A stretch of 64,000 nt of DNA from CBDFMR01 sp965249765 (GCA_965249765.1 CBDFMR010000005.1:2046001-2110000), one strand, 5' to 3'. Shown: positions 38,690-47,911, counted from the stretch's first letter. The notes: generated by a model not told the origin, from the letters alone. Made by a program: numbers and translations.

Positions 38690-39640
38690 ATGATTCGATA
38701 TTACAAGAATATAGACCGCAAGGTAGTCGAAGCAGAGACTGTATCAGAAGCTACATGGGGCAATGTCAGTGAGCCTTTTTCTACTGATGAATTAGAATCC
38801 CTAAGCCGTGAATATGGCATACCGTTAGATTTTCTTACAGATTCATTGGACATCAATGAACGATCAAGGTATGAGCGTGAAGATGACGTCAAGCTCATTT
38901 TGGTCAATTCTCCTATGCTTAATGCTGATGCGCAGGATAATGAAGCGATCTATATAACGGTTCCTATAGGCATTATCATAACAGACAGAGGATTGTTAAC
39001 CATTTCGGCTAAGGAGAATCCTATTCTTGAGAAATTTATTGAAAATCGGGTAAAGAATGCCAATCCTGATGACTGGCGCAAGTTTATCCTGCAGATATTT
39101 GAGCAGAATGTATACAGCTTCCTTGAGTGTCTAAAGAAATTGAACCTTAAAAGAAACTTAATAGAACAAGAGTTATACAATTCTAGCCGGAATGCAGAGC
39201 TGCAGCAATTACTCCGGATCGAAAAAAGTCTGGTCTACTTCGTAAATTCTCTGAGTACCAATGAGTTGCTCAAGATGAAAATGAAGCGTACAGATTTTCT
39301 TGAATTGAAAAATCTGGAGGAGTATACAGACTTATTTGAGGACATCATCATTGATAATAGTCAGGCGCTCGAGATGTCCAATGTATATACCAATATTCTC
39401 GGTGGTACTATGGAGGCGTATGCTTCTATTGTAAGTAATAACCTCAATGTATTTATCCACCGTCTTACGATCATCACCATCATCTTGATGGTACCTACCT
39501 TAGTGGCTAGTTTTTATGGTATGAACCTCAGCCATTTGCCATTCAATGATAGCCGATATGCCTTTATAGGTATTATTCTCTTTTCCATTTTCTTGGGTCT
39601 TCTTTTGATCTGGTTCTTTAGACGCAACAAGCATCTCTAA
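38690..39640 (+). CDS. corA: CorA-family divalent cation transporter
   Basis: The 316-residue protein has a cytoplasmic alpha/beta domain (about 1-220), a long stalk helix, and two C-terminal transmembrane helices (about 255-275 and 290-311). The family signature GMN is at 277-279 in FYGMNLSHLP. CorA pentamers let Mg2+ (also Co2+ or Ni2+) into the cell. The start at 38690 (MIRYYKNIDRK) follows a consensus promoter box. Single gene. Confidence 0.93.
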   Translation: MIRYYKNIDRKVVEAETVSEATWGNVSEPFSTDELESLSREYGIPLDFLTDSLDINERSRYEREDDVKLILVNSPMLNADAQDNEAIYITVPIGIIITDRGLLTISAKENPILEKFIENRVKNANPDDWRKFILQIFEQNVYSFLECLKKLNLKRNLIEQELYNSSRNAELQQLLRIEKSLVYFVNSLSTNELLKMKMKRTDFLELKNLEEYTDLFEDIIIDNSQALEMSNVYTNILGGTMEAYASIVSNNLNVFIHRLTIITIILMVPTLVASFYGMNLSHLPFNDSRYAFIGIILFSIFLGLLLIWFFRRNKHL

Positions 39641-40010
39641 ATCTTTCATTTTATAGCCTGTTTTGGATCAGTAAAAGGTTTTTCTAGAAGATTTTATCCA
39701 CCAAATGAAGAGTCGGCCATCATAATTTTAGATGTTATCAACAAGGCAAAAATTTCTTCAAAAACATATTAGACTGATTTCTAATATGTTATAAGACTTA
39801 TCCACACGCTGTTGAAAACTTGTGCTATATATTATGATTTTTTCTTATTTAATTTGTGTCAGTGATTCGGACAGAGATAGAGAAGTAGAAAGTACCATTC
39901 CATTATCGTAATCACCACTATAACTTTTTATAACCGACCGATTTACACATAGAAATAAAAAATATATAATATTTTTTATTATATATTCTACTCCTTAAAC
40001 TGAAAATAAT
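39641..40010. other. AT-rich intergenic region before nrdB
   Basis: About 370 nt without a gene on either strand. The right part is extremely AT-rich (39955-39990 is almost all A/T). TGCTATATATTATGA at 39823-39837 weakly resembles half of an NrdR box, but the palindrome is poor. I see no RNA gene in it. Confidence 0.5.
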
Positions 40011-40048
40011 TACATTTGACATATGAGGATTTATCTTCATATGTCAAA
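40011..40048 (+). promoter_or_regulatory. nrdBA promoter box overlapping a 12-bp inverted repeat
   Basis: TACATTTG (40011-40018) is a consensus -7 box. It overlaps a perfect inverted repeat, TTTGACATATGA (40015-40026) with TCATATGTCAAA (40037-40048), separated by 10 nt that themselves hold GAT/ATC. The repeat would span the transcript start and ends 32 nt before the nrdB ATG. It could be a repressor operator or a 5' hairpin controlling the operon. Confidence 0.65.
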
Positions 40049-40080
40049 CTAACTAACTGATAAAATCGCATACAATCGTC

Positions 40081-41058
40081 ATGACCCAAATTGTTGAACC
40101 AATCCTCAAAGAAAACCCTAACCGATTCGTACTTTTCCCTATTGAACATGATGACATTTGGCAGTTTTATAAGAAGTCTGAAGCATCGTTTTGGACAGCA
40201 GAGGAAATCGATCTACATCAGGACTTATCTGATTGGGCCAATAAGTTAAATGACAACGAGCGTCACTTCGTAAAACATGTCCTTGCATTCTTTGCAGCCA
40301 GTGATGGAATTGTCAATGAGAACCTTGCCGAGAATATGATTTCGGATGTTCAATATACGGAGGCTAAATTTTTCTATGGCTTTCAGATCATGATGGAGAA
40401 TATCCACTCCGAGACATACTCACTTCTTATTGACACCTATATCAATGACGCAAAAGAGAAGGATTACCTTTTTACTGCGATTGAGCACATGGATTGTGTC
40501 AAGAAAAAGGCCAATTGGGCATTGCGATGGATAGACGAAGGCACATTCGCAGAAAGACTGATAGCATTTGCCGCAGTAGAAGGAATTTTCTTTTCGGGAT
40601 CATTCTGCTCGATATTCTGGCTGAAGAAAAGAGGTCTTATGCCAGGTTTGTCATTTTCTAATGAATTAATATCAAGAGATGAAGGGATGCACTGCGACTT
40701 TGCATGCCTACTATACAATCGACATATTGACAATAAACTACCCAAGGAGACAATAGAAGCTGTTATAGTTGATGCTGTAAATATTGAAAAAGATTTTGTT
40801 TCCGATGCATTACCGGTCAAACTGATTGGTATGAATTCTGATCTCATGTGTCAGTACATAGAATTTGTTGCTGACAGATTGCTCTTATCCTTGGGCAATC
40901 CTAAGGTCTACAAAGTCGAGAATCCATTTCCCTGGATGGATCTCATTGCACTACAAGGGAAAACCAACTTTTTTGAGAAGCGAGTGGGAGAATATCAGAA
41001 GTCAGGAGTCATGGCTGACAAGGATAAACAGGTATTCTCGTTGGAAGAGGACTTCTAG
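40081..41058 (+). CDS. nrdB: class Ia ribonucleotide reductase, beta subunit
   Basis: The 325-residue radical-generating subunit supplies deoxyribonucleotides with NrdA. Iron ligands are visible: Asp75 in FFAASDGIVNENL, Glu106 and His109 in MENIHSETY, then Glu and His in ISRDEGMHCDF (about 203 and 206). The radical tyrosine is Tyr113, two residues after Glu111. The C-terminal peptide (VFSLEEDF) is the part that docks on NrdA. The sequence is of the eukaryote-like R2 type. nrdA follows 71 nt downstream. Confidence 0.96.
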   Translation: MTQIVEPILKENPNRFVLFPIEHDDIWQFYKKSEASFWTAEEIDLHQDLSDWANKLNDNERHFVKHVLAFFAASDGIVNENLAENMISDVQYTEAKFFYGFQIMMENIHSETYSLLIDTYINDAKEKDYLFTAIEHMDCVKKKANWALRWIDEGTFAERLIAFAAVEGIFFSGSFCSIFWLKKRGLMPGLSFSNELISRDEGMHCDFACLLYNRHIDNKLPKETIEAVIVDAVNIEKDFVSDALPVKLIGMNSDLMCQYIEFVADRLLLSLGNPKVYKVENPFPWMDLIALQGKTNFFEKRVGEYQKSGVMADKDKQVFSLEEDF

Positions 41059-41129
41059 TCCATCCAACATATCCCGATTGCTGATTTAGAAGAAGAAAAC
41101 TACATTTCTTAATTAAAAAGTGTGAGCTG

Positions 41130-43511
41130 ATGGAAGTCATTAAAAGAAGCGGTAAGCGTGAACAAGTAAGTTTCGATAAAATTACCGCTAGAGTAAAGAA
41201 ATTATGCTACGGTCTCGACCAGAAACATGTGGAACCAATAAATATAGCTAAGAAAGTAATTTTGGGATTATACAACGGAGTTCCTACAACAGAACTTGAC
41301 AATTTAGCGGCTGAGACTGCTGCTACAATGGCAGCTATTCATCCAGACTATGCGCTTCTTGCTGCAAGGATAGCAGTATCTAATCTTCATAAGAATACTG
41401 ATAAGAGTTTTTCTTCCACTATGGAAAATCTCTACAATTATATTGATCCCAAAACGGGTGATAAAGCTGGTCTCATAGGTGATGAAACCATGAAGATCAT
41501 CAAGGATAATGCTGATCAACTAAATTCAGCGATCATATTTGACAGAGACTACGAATTTGATTTCTTTGGTTTCAAGACCTTGGAGAGATCATACTTACTC
41601 AGGATGGATGGAAAAGTTGTAGAACGACCTCAACACCTGCTCATGAGGGCGGCAGTAGGTATCCATGGTGAGGATATAGAAGCGGCAATAGAGACTTATA
41701 ATCTGATGTCAGAGAAATGGTTTATCCATGCTACACCTACCTTATTCAATGCAGGTACTCCCAAGCCACAACTGTCATCGTGCTTCTTACTTTCTGCAAC
41801 AGATGACAGTATCTCTGGTATATTCGAGACATTGTCGAGATGCGCCAAGATATCTCAATCTGCTGGAGGCATAGGACTCAGCATTCATAATATTAGATCT
41901 AAAGGAAGTTACATCAAAGGCACAGGTGGCACCTCCAATGGCATCATACCAATGCTCAAAGTATATAATGATACAGCCAGATATGTAGATCAGGGAGGTG
42001 GTAAAAGGAAAGGGGCTTTCGCTATTTACCTCGAACCATGGCATTCCGATATATTTGATTTCTTAGAGCTCAAGAAAAATCATGGCAAAGAGGAAATGAG
42101 AGCTAGAGATCTTTTCTACGCCATGTGGATATCAGATCTCTTTATGCAGAGAGTAAAAGAAAATGGTGATTGGTCGCTTTTCTGCCCAAATGAAGCACCT
42201 GGATTGCATGACACTTATGGTGGAGAGTTCGAGGCATTGTACCATAAGTACGAAGAAGAAGGAAGGGCTCGCAAGACGATAAAAGCTCAAGATTTATGGT
42301 TTGCGATATTGGAATCTCAAATAGAGACTGGAACTCCATATATTCTATATAAGGATGCGTGTAATAAAAAGTCAAATCAGAAAAATCTGGGAACCATCAA
42401 GTCGAGCAATCTCTGCACGGAGATCATTGAGTATACATCACCTGATGAGGTAGCAGTATGCAATTTGGCTTCCATTTCATTGCCGAAGTTTGTTGACCCC
42501 GGAACTGGTAAGTTTGGCTTTGATAAGTTGGAAGAGATCACTAGAGTGATTACGAGAAATTTGAACAAGATCATAGATATCAATTACTATCCAATACCTG
42601 AAGCGAAAAACTCGAATATGAGGCATCGCCCGATTGGTATAGGTGTGCAAGGACTGGCTGATGCATATATCCTTATGCGTATGCCATTTGATAGTGAGGA
42701 AGCTAAGCAACTCAATAAAGATATTTTCGAGACTATTTATTATGCCTCCATGTCGGAGTCATGCGAAGAGGCCAAAGTTTATGGGCATTACGAGACTTTT
42801 GCGGGTTCACCTACAAGTGAAGGAATATTCCAGTTTGATATGTGGGGAGTCGACGCTACCGACAGATATGACTGGAGCGCCTTGAAAAATGAGGTTATTG
42901 AACATGGAGTACGTAATAGCTTACTCCTTGCTCCAATGCCTACTGCGAGTACATCACAGATACTTGGGAACAACGAATGTTTTGAGCCCTATACTTCTAA
43001 CATCTATAGTCGTAGGACCCTTTCCGGTGAGTACATCGTTGTGAATAAACACTTGCTCAAAGACTTGATAAGACTTGACTTATGGAATGAGGAGCTCAAG
43101 GAACAACTCATGGCTGCCAATGGGTCGGTAAAGGATATTGACGTTATTCCAGATGGGCTTAAGGATCTCTATAAGACCGTATGGGAGCTAAGCCAGAAAG
43201 TGATTATCGATCAGTCAGCAGACCGTGGAGCATATATTTGTCAGAGTCAGAGTTTGAACCTCTTTGTTGATAATCCTAACTTCGGTAAATTATCATCCAT
43301 GCATTTTTATGGATGGCAGAAAGGGCTGAAGACGGGTATGTATTACCTAAGGTCCAAGTCAGCTGTCGATCCCATCAAGTTTACCTTAGGTGCTAAGCAC
43401 CAGCAGAAATATGTCGACAAGACAGGAGAAGTCGAAGCGACAGAAGTAGAATCATTTGATGATGGTGAGGCCTGTACGATGGAAGATGGATGTGTAATGT
43501 GTGGTAGCTAG
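41130..43511 (+). CDS. nrdA: class Ia ribonucleotide reductase, alpha subunit
   Basis: The 793-residue catalytic subunit has an N-terminal ATP-cone (about 1-90, VIKRSGKREQVSFDKIT), the allosteric activity site. The active site includes the LSSCFLLS cysteine (about 217), NLCTEI with the radical cysteine (about 429-434) and PMPTAS (about 605-610). The C-terminus ends CTMEDGCVMCGS, carrying the cysteine pair that re-reduces the active site. Length and motifs are those of an intact enzyme. It forms an operon with nrdB under the inverted-repeat promoter. Confidence 0.97.
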   Translation: MEVIKRSGKREQVSFDKITARVKKLCYGLDQKHVEPINIAKKVILGLYNGVPTTELDNLAAETAATMAAIHPDYALLAARIAVSNLHKNTDKSFSSTMENLYNYIDPKTGDKAGLIGDETMKIIKDNADQLNSAIIFDRDYEFDFFGFKTLERSYLLRMDGKVVERPQHLLMRAAVGIHGEDIEAAIETYNLMSEKWFIHATPTLFNAGTPKPQLSSCFLLSATDDSISGIFETLSRCAKISQSAGGIGLSIHNIRSKGSYIKGTGGTSNGIIPMLKVYNDTARYVDQGGGKRKGAFAIYLEPWHSDIFDFLELKKNHGKEEMRARDLFYAMWISDLFMQRVKENGDWSLFCPNEAPGLHDTYGGEFEALYHKYEEEGRARKTIKAQDLWFAILESQIETGTPYILYKDACNKKSNQKNLGTIKSSNLCTEIIEYTSPDEVAVCNLASISLPKFVDPGTGKFGFDKLEEITRVITRNLNKIIDINYYPIPEAKNSNMRHRPIGIGVQGLADAYILMRMPFDSEEAKQLNKDIFETIYYASMSESCEEAKVYGHYETFAGSPTSEGIFQFDMWGVDATDRYDWSALKNEVIEHGVRNSLLLAPMPTASTSQILGNNECFEPYTSNIYSRRTLSGEYIVVNKHLLKDLIRLDLWNEELKEQLMAANGSVKDIDVIPDGLKDLYKTVWELSQKVIIDQSADRGAYICQSQSLNLFVDNPNFGKLSSMHFYGWQKGLKTGMYYLRSKSAVDPIKFTLGAKHQQKYVDKTGEVEATEVESFDDGEACTMEDGCVMCGS

Positions 43512-43583
43512 AGGGAGTAACAAGTATAAAGGTACTAGGACTGAGTAGGGAGGGAGATAAAAGGAGTCTATATTATTATGTCG

Positions 43584-44729
43584 TTACTTTAAGATCTCTC
43601 GTGAGATGACAAGCTTTTGTATCTCTGATGTACCTTCACCTATGGTACATAACTTAGAATCACGGTAGAATTTTTCAACAGGAAATTCCTTAGTATAGCC
43701 GTAACCACCAAAGACTTGTACTGCATCAGTAGACACCTCAACACAGATTTCAGACGCATAGTACTTGGCCATGGCTGATTCCAGCGTCATTTTCTTTCCA
43801 AGATTTTTTAGTTCGGCTGCTTGTCTGGTAAGCAATTCTGCAGCTTCGATTTTTGTTGCCATATCTGCCAGCTTGAATACGATGGCTTGAAATTTAGAAA
43901 TCGGTTGACCAAACTGTTCCCTCTGCTTGGAATATTCTACTGACGCCTCATAGGCACCTTTGGCTATTCCTATAGACAGAGAGGCAATACTTATTCGTCC
44001 ACCATCAAGGACCTTCATGGCTTGGATAAACCCTTGACCTTCTTCACCGAGCATCTGACTTTGATGTATCCTACAATCATCAAATAGCATTTCGGATGTT
44101 TCTGAGGCTCTCATGCCCAGCTTGTTCTCCTTTTTCCCGGCTTTGAATCCCGATGTTCCTCTTTCAACCACAAAGGCAGATATTCCACGGCTATCGAGCA
44201 ACTCGCCTGTACGAGCAAGAACGACCGCTACATCACCTGATATTCCGTGTGTGATCCAATTCTTTGCGCCATTGAGTACCCAATGGTCTCCATCTTTTTT
44301 TGCAACACATTTCATACGCATGGCATCACTGCCAGTATTTGCCTCAGTCAAGCCCCAAGCACCGATCCATTCACCTGAAGCTAATTTGGGTAAGTACTTC
44401 TGCTTTTGTTCCTCGTTTCCAAATGCAAGGATGTGGCCTGTACAAAGGGAATTATGCGCAGCAACGGATAGCCCTATGGATCCACAGACTTTGGCTATTT
44501 CACCGATAATGGAAACATATGCTTGATAATCTAGACCAGCTCCGCCGTATTTTTCAGGTACCAATACTCCCAGAAAACCATATTTACCCATATTGTGGAA
44601 CATGTCCTTAGGAAACTCCTGACTTTCGTCCCAAGTCATAACATGAGGTCTGATGTATTTATTGGCAAATTCTCGAGCACTCTGCTCGATCATCGGTAAG
44701 TTCTCTGTTGTCGCTGACTCCATTATCAT
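43584..44729 (-). CDS. acyl-CoA dehydrogenase
   Basis: The 381-residue FAD flavoprotein oxidises acyl-CoA to enoyl-CoA. It shows the standard family blocks: KYGFLGVLVPEKYGGAGLDY, the FAD-binding GAWGLTEANTGSDA, KNWITHGISGDV, and YSKQREQFGQPISKFQ. The C-terminal QVFGGYGYTKEFPVEKFYRD and GEGTSEIQ carry the likely catalytic Glu. The motif pattern is close to short-chain or isovaleryl type enzymes, but the substrate length cannot be fixed. Alternative starts at the second or third Met are equally possible. It stands at the left border of the accessory island. Confidence 0.94.
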   Translation of the reverse strand: MIMESATTENLPMIEQSAREFANKYIRPHVMTWDESQEFPKDMFHNMGKYGFLGVLVPEKYGGAGLDYQAYVSIIGEIAKVCGSIGLSVAAHNSLCTGHILAFGNEEQKQKYLPKLASGEWIGAWGLTEANTGSDAMRMKCVAKKDGDHWVLNGAKNWITHGISGDVAVVLARTGELLDSRGISAFVVERGTSGFKAGKKENKLGMRASETSEMLFDDCRIHQSQMLGEEGQGFIQAMKVLDGGRISIASLSIGIAKGAYEASVEYSKQREQFGQPISKFQAIVFKLADMATKIEAAELLTRQAAELKNLGKKMTLESAMAKYYASEICVEVSTDAVQVFGGYGYTKEFPVEKFYRDSKLCTIGEGTSEIQKLVISREILK

Positions 44730-44837
44730 GATTTTGCTGCAAGATAAAATATGATTTGTTATTTTGCTAGGCAGAATGGTCCAATGATAACATTTGTCTG
44801 CTTGATTGGTTAAAGGTATCTTGATAATTAATAGTGA

Positions 44838-44869
44838 AGATGGCCTATTACCTGTAATATGCCATCTTT
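44838..44869. terminator. nested hairpin at the end of the glycosyltransferase remnant
   Basis: AAGATGGC and GCCATCTT form the outer stem, and ATTAC and GTAAT form an inner stem with a 2-nt loop. It sits at the stop of the minus-strand remnant and is probably its old terminator. Confidence 0.55.
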
Positions 44870-45107
44870 AAGTTTCTACTGTCTTTGAAAGACCTACCGA
44901 GTGAATAGCATTGGCATATAAATCCATTACCCTTGCTATGTTCGCCTCGACAGAGAAAGAATACTTCCTGGAAGAGACAGCAGATAAGATTTTCTTCCAA
45001 TTGGTTCCCGTACTTTTTCCATGCATTGGTTTACATCGTCAATGACGATTCCTAGGTTATTTAGCGCCACAAAATGCTTTAATGATTTATGAGGTAAGGT
45101 AAGTATG
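44868..45107 (-). pseudogene. glycosyltransferase C-terminal remnant, frameshifted
   Basis: Two minus-strand frames together read like the end of a GT4-type glycosyltransferase. KHFVALNNLGIVIDDVNQCMEK is in one frame. After a frameshift near 44990-45010, YSFSVEANIARVMDLYANAI and the terminal VGLSKTVET before TAA at 44868-44870 are in another. The N-terminal part is missing because the ISAs1-type end begins at 45108. I infer an old gene cut by that insertion and then decaying. Confidence 0.55.
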
Positions 45108-45578
45108 CAGGGCAATCGCAAGAACACATTATAAATAAAAAACAATATGTTGATCTTGTAGAAAAAACAAGGTCATGAAGAAAGTTCAAAACGAAGCTGT
45201 CAACTTATTAGGCAAGCATTTTTCCAAACTTGAGGATCCACGAGGACGTAGAGGGCGGTTACATAAGTTTCAAGACATCCTAATTATAGGCATCTTAGCT
45301 ACGATATGTGGTGCTGATGAATGGACTGAAATGGAGGATTATGCTGTGAACAAACAAGATTTTTTATCAGGAATATTGGAGCTTCCTAATGGTGTACCAT
45401 CGCATGACACATTTGGACGAGTTTTCGGTTTGGTAGATCCTGATACATTTCAAAAATACTTTAGTCCTTGGATTCAGGATTTATGTGATTTATGCGGTGA
45501 AGTGGTGAACATAGATGGCAAGCAATTACGTCGTTCCTATGTAAGTACTCAATAGTCAACCAAAAAAGGAATTGAGAT
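45108..45578 (+). mobile_element. ISAs1-family insertion sequence, left-end remnant
   Basis: The likely terminal repeat starts CAGGGCAATCGC at 45108. It is followed by a leader and the first third of the transposase gene. The element stops at 45578 where the IS5-like element begins; the rest of the ISAs1 is not in the window. Confidence 0.65.
45175..45578 (+). pseudogene. ISAs1-family transposase, N-terminal fragment with amber stop
   Basis: Residues 1-126 match the ISAs1 N-terminal region (FSKLEDPRGRRGRLHKFQDI, GADEWTEMEDYA, PSHDTFGRVF, VNIDGKQLRRS with the first DDE aspartate). A TAG at 45553-45555 interrupts the frame. The same frame continues STKKGIEM until the IS5-like terminal repeat begins at 45579. 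It is therefore both point-mutated and cut, and certainly inactive. Confidence 0.82.
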
Positions 45579-46696
45579 GGCTTTGTTGCATAAATAAGTC
45601 ATCAAAAAAAAGCATAGCTATGGCTTAATAGCTATAGGTTTAAGCCACCTTTTTACAAACAGGCATACCAAGGCCTGTCATTATATTTAAGCATGCTACT
45701 TTTATTGCAACTTCACTTTGCTGGGTTTCGAACCGACGGGAGTATAGCTGTGGGCCAAATATTGTCTTGAATCGAAACATTGCTGTTTCTGATAAACTCC
45801 GTCTGTGGTATCCACTTTGCTCCTTCCATTTCTTTCGGCCTTTTTTTTCTATTTCCTTTATGATCTCGTTGCGATCAAGATCCAGTAACTCGTCATTTTC
45901 ATCTACCCAGTACATTGCATTTTCTTGTGGAGGTATTACCCCCTCTATCTGTTTTTCCTTGAGCATTTCCCATATCTCATATGTGTCATAGGCTCCATCT
46001 GCTCCAAAGCGGTCTATAGGACTTTTTACCTGATCCAATAATTGTGGAACCTGCTGAGCATCTCCATCTCCTTTGCTGTTTTTTGTCAGTACCTGTGCAT
46101 GTATATATCCGGTCTTTTCATCTACTCCCAAATGTAGCTTACGCCACGTCCTGCGCTTATTATACCCATGTTTACGTACCTTCCATTCCCCTTCTTCATA
46201 TACCTTGAGTCCCGTTGAATCAAATACTATAAACATGGGGCCCTTTGTTTTGGGAACATCCATTTTTACTTCCACTTGTTTTGCCCTACGGCTTATTTGA
46301 CAATAGCTCGGAACGCTCAATTCTATCCCCATCATGCCTAACAATGAACTGGCAAAACCCTCTAATTGTCGGTACTTCAACCCAAATACTACTTTGAGCT
46401 GTAGCAAGCTCCTCATGCATTGTTGTGAATATTTATACTGGGCTCCTTTTTGATTAGGACCTTGGTAATACCAGCAGCCTAATAAAGCCTCATCAAACCA
46501 TATAGTTATGTCTCCTCGTTTTACAAGACTCCTATTGTATTCTCTCCAATTTGTGATCTTATACTTGTTTTTCTTCTGCTTTTTTTGCTTTTCCCCAACC
46601 TTAGTTTGTTGCTTTGTCATGTGTCTTGCTTTGTAAGGTTGGTCTCTCAAAGAGACTATCTCCATCTCTTTTATCATCCATTCATGCAACAAAGCC
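45579..46696 (-). mobile_element. complete IS5-family element (IS903-like)
   Basis: The element is 1118 bp with 13-bp perfect terminal inverted repeats, GGCTTTGTTGCAT (45579-45591) and ATGCAACAAAGCC (46684-46696). One intact transposase gene lies on the minus strand. The flanks differ (...GAGAT on the left, TCTTT on the right), so no target duplication is visible. The two sides were therefore not one sequence before insertion, or a deletion followed. Confidence 0.88.
45640..46677 (-). CDS. IS5-family DDE transposase
   Basis: The protein is about 345 residues from the ATG at 46677; a later Met at 46620 would also leave the conserved part intact. DDE residues are visible: Asp in FDSTGLKVYEEGEW, Asp in RFGADGAYDTYE, and Glu in RRSLSETAMFRFK. 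KITNWREYNRSLVKRGDIT is the usual N-terminal block of IS903-like transposases. The gene fills the element and looks functional. Confidence 0.9.
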   Translation of the reverse strand: MIKEMEIVSLRDQPYKARHMTKQQTKVGEKQKKQKKNKYKITNWREYNRSLVKRGDITIWFDEALLGCWYYQGPNQKGAQYKYSQQCMRSLLQLKVVFGLKYRQLEGFASSLLGMMGIELSVPSYCQISRRAKQVEVKMDVPKTKGPMFIVFDSTGLKVYEEGEWKVRKHGYNKRRTWRKLHLGVDEKTGYIHAQVLTKNSKGDGDAQQVPQLLDQVKSPIDRFGADGAYDTYEIWEMLKEKQIEGVIPPQENAMYWVDENDELLDLDRNEIIKEIEKKGRKKWKEQSGYHRRSLSETAMFRFKTIFGPQLYSRRFETQQSEVAIKVACLNIMTGLGMPVCKKVA

Positions 46697-46870
46697 TCTT
46701 TTGGTTACTTTAAAGAGTTTGGCGAGTTTTGGAAGATAATCCTTGCTAACAGGCTTTTCGTTGTTTTCCATTTTACTAACGTAGGCTGTATCTACTTCCA
46801 ATTTAGCCGCTACTTCTCTTTGCCTGAGCCCATTCTGTTCTCTAAGTGTTCTCAATTTCTGACTTAACAT
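46697..46870 (-). pseudogene. XRE-family regulator cut by the IS5-like element
   Basis: The first 58 residues (MLSQKLRTLREQNGLRQREV as the start) form a full XRE helix-turn-helix, with REVAAKLEVDTAYVSKMENNE and LPKLAKLFKVTK. The frame then runs into the IS terminal repeat, and the last residues before the stop come from the IS. Related regulators continue for 40 or more residues, so the C-terminal part is lost. It may have been a cassette gene of the adjacent array; its start faces the first attC-like site. Confidence 0.75.
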
Positions 46871-47030
46871 AATGACATATTTTATCTTGTCCTATAAGGG
46901 GCAATATACTAAAATGATTCTTTTTAAAAATATTTTTAATTGGAAGAATCAGGCTCTTTGGGTTTTTGGCATTGGGTTTTGTGAGTCAGCTAAAACCAAA
47001 TGTGCCTGATTGCGGGTGGCTATGCTTGTA

Positions 47031-47093
47031 GGTAACGGATCTGTGGTATGTGGCGGATTTGGCGCTAGCCAATCTGACATCATCATCACGTGT
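47031..47093. repeat. attC-like site 1, left part (interrupted by intron A1)
   Basis: The site begins GGTAACGGAT and ends ...ATCACGTGT just before the intron. Joining the intron flanks gives GT^TATC, so GGTAAC pairs with GTTATC and ACGGAT with ATC(A)CGT. A small inner stem-loop (GATTTGGC/GCCAATC, 47056-47073) lies inside. The inner arms are weaker than in sites 2 and 3. It follows the 3' end of the minus-strand gene at 47720. Confidence 0.5.
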
Positions 47094-47703
47094 GTGTGCC
47101 CAGCATGGGCAGCTATGGTGAAAGATAGCTATATATTCTAAAGGGTGCAAGTCCCTTGTGCGCCAGAGTGATATTTGGAAGTACTAGTAAGCTGCAAGGG
47201 CGATAGGGGTGACCCTTAGTCTGAAGGAAGCAGGACTACAAAGGTCAGTCCTAACGAACAGGAACAGGATACAGAGGCTATTATAGCTGGGTAAGCAAGC
47301 ACACCTTTGTAATGCCCTAAGAATACCAAAGGTTATAGTAGTAGATCCAGTAGGTATTGACTGAAAGAATAATGCCCTTACCTGGGGAGGTCTTGAATTA
47401 GGTTCGGTATTCCTATAGATCAAGAAGTCAGTCGAGGTCATAGTACCAAGAGTAGCGAGTGAGGATTTCTAATACCATACCCTCTACGGTCTCACAACTG
47501 GGGAAGGACTGAACGAAGATCCGTTTGAAAATTCGATATGGAGTACATAAGTATAGCCATTTCTTAAAGTACAAACTACTCTAGAGTGGTGTAAAGAGCA
47601 CCCTAGATTATGGGACTTCGAACCGCCGTATACGAGAACCGTACGTACGGTGGTGTGAGAGGCGCACCCCATCAACGACAGTTGGTGGGGCCGTCTACTC
47701 GAC
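47094..47703 (+). mobile_element. group II intron A1, ORF-less
   Basis: The 610-nt RNA element starts GTGTGCCCAGCATGGGC (GUGYG 5' end) and ends CTACTCGAC with the branch A seven to eight bases from the end. Domain V is at about 47620-47654 (CCGCCGTATACG, AGAA-type loop, CGTACGTACGGTGG). Domain VI follows (CCCCATCAAC with GTTGGTGGGG). The mid region (AGGGTGCAAGTCCCTTGTGCG, GACTACAAAGGTC) fits domain I. No reverse transcriptase is encoded, so splicing and mobility would need a maturase in trans. A short apparent frame across domain V is not a gene. Confidence 0.82.
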
Positions 47704-47719
47704 TATCATCGAATTACTA

Positions 47720-47908
47720 CTATGTTTTTTTGTCCCTCAATAACGTATATACGACGTACAGGAGTAATACGATACCAGAAAGGGATAGAAAGTAGCTTAT
47801 CCATTTTATAATAGGAGAATCTGATAATATATCAGCTCTTTGTAGGTTTAATAATATTATCCCAGCTATTATTAAACCAATTGAGGAAATGAATATTTTT
47901 AATAGCAT
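47720..47908 (-). CDS. small two-helix membrane protein (cassette gene)
   Basis: The 62 residues are almost entirely two transmembrane helices (IFISSIGLIIAGIILLNL and WISYFLSLSGIVLLLYVVY) with a basic end RDKKT. It lies 3 nt after the secreted cysteine-rich gene and ends 16 nt from attC-like site 1. I do not recognise a family. Position next to a secreted product suggests an immunity or export helper, but that is only inference. Confidence 0.6.
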   Translation of the reverse strand: MLLKIFISSIGLIIAGIILLNLQRADILSDSPIIKWISYFLSLSGIVLLLYVVYTLLRDKKT

Positions 47909-47911
47909 AAT

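Noticed and set aside
39820..39840. NrdR box upstream of nrdB
   Set aside because: TGCTATATATTATGA resembles only half of the 16-bp NrdR palindrome and has no second box at the usual spacing; the region is simply AT-rich.
44936..45145. Intact 69-residue minus-strand gene
   Set aside because: Its sequence is the frameshifted tail of a glycosyltransferase fused to the ISAs1 end; it is better explained as a remnant.
47610..47795. Short open frames of about 60 residues repeated three times (for example starting GLRTAVYE)
   Set aside because: They coincide with domains V and VI of the group II introns, and the repeats are explained by RNA structure. Not protein genes.
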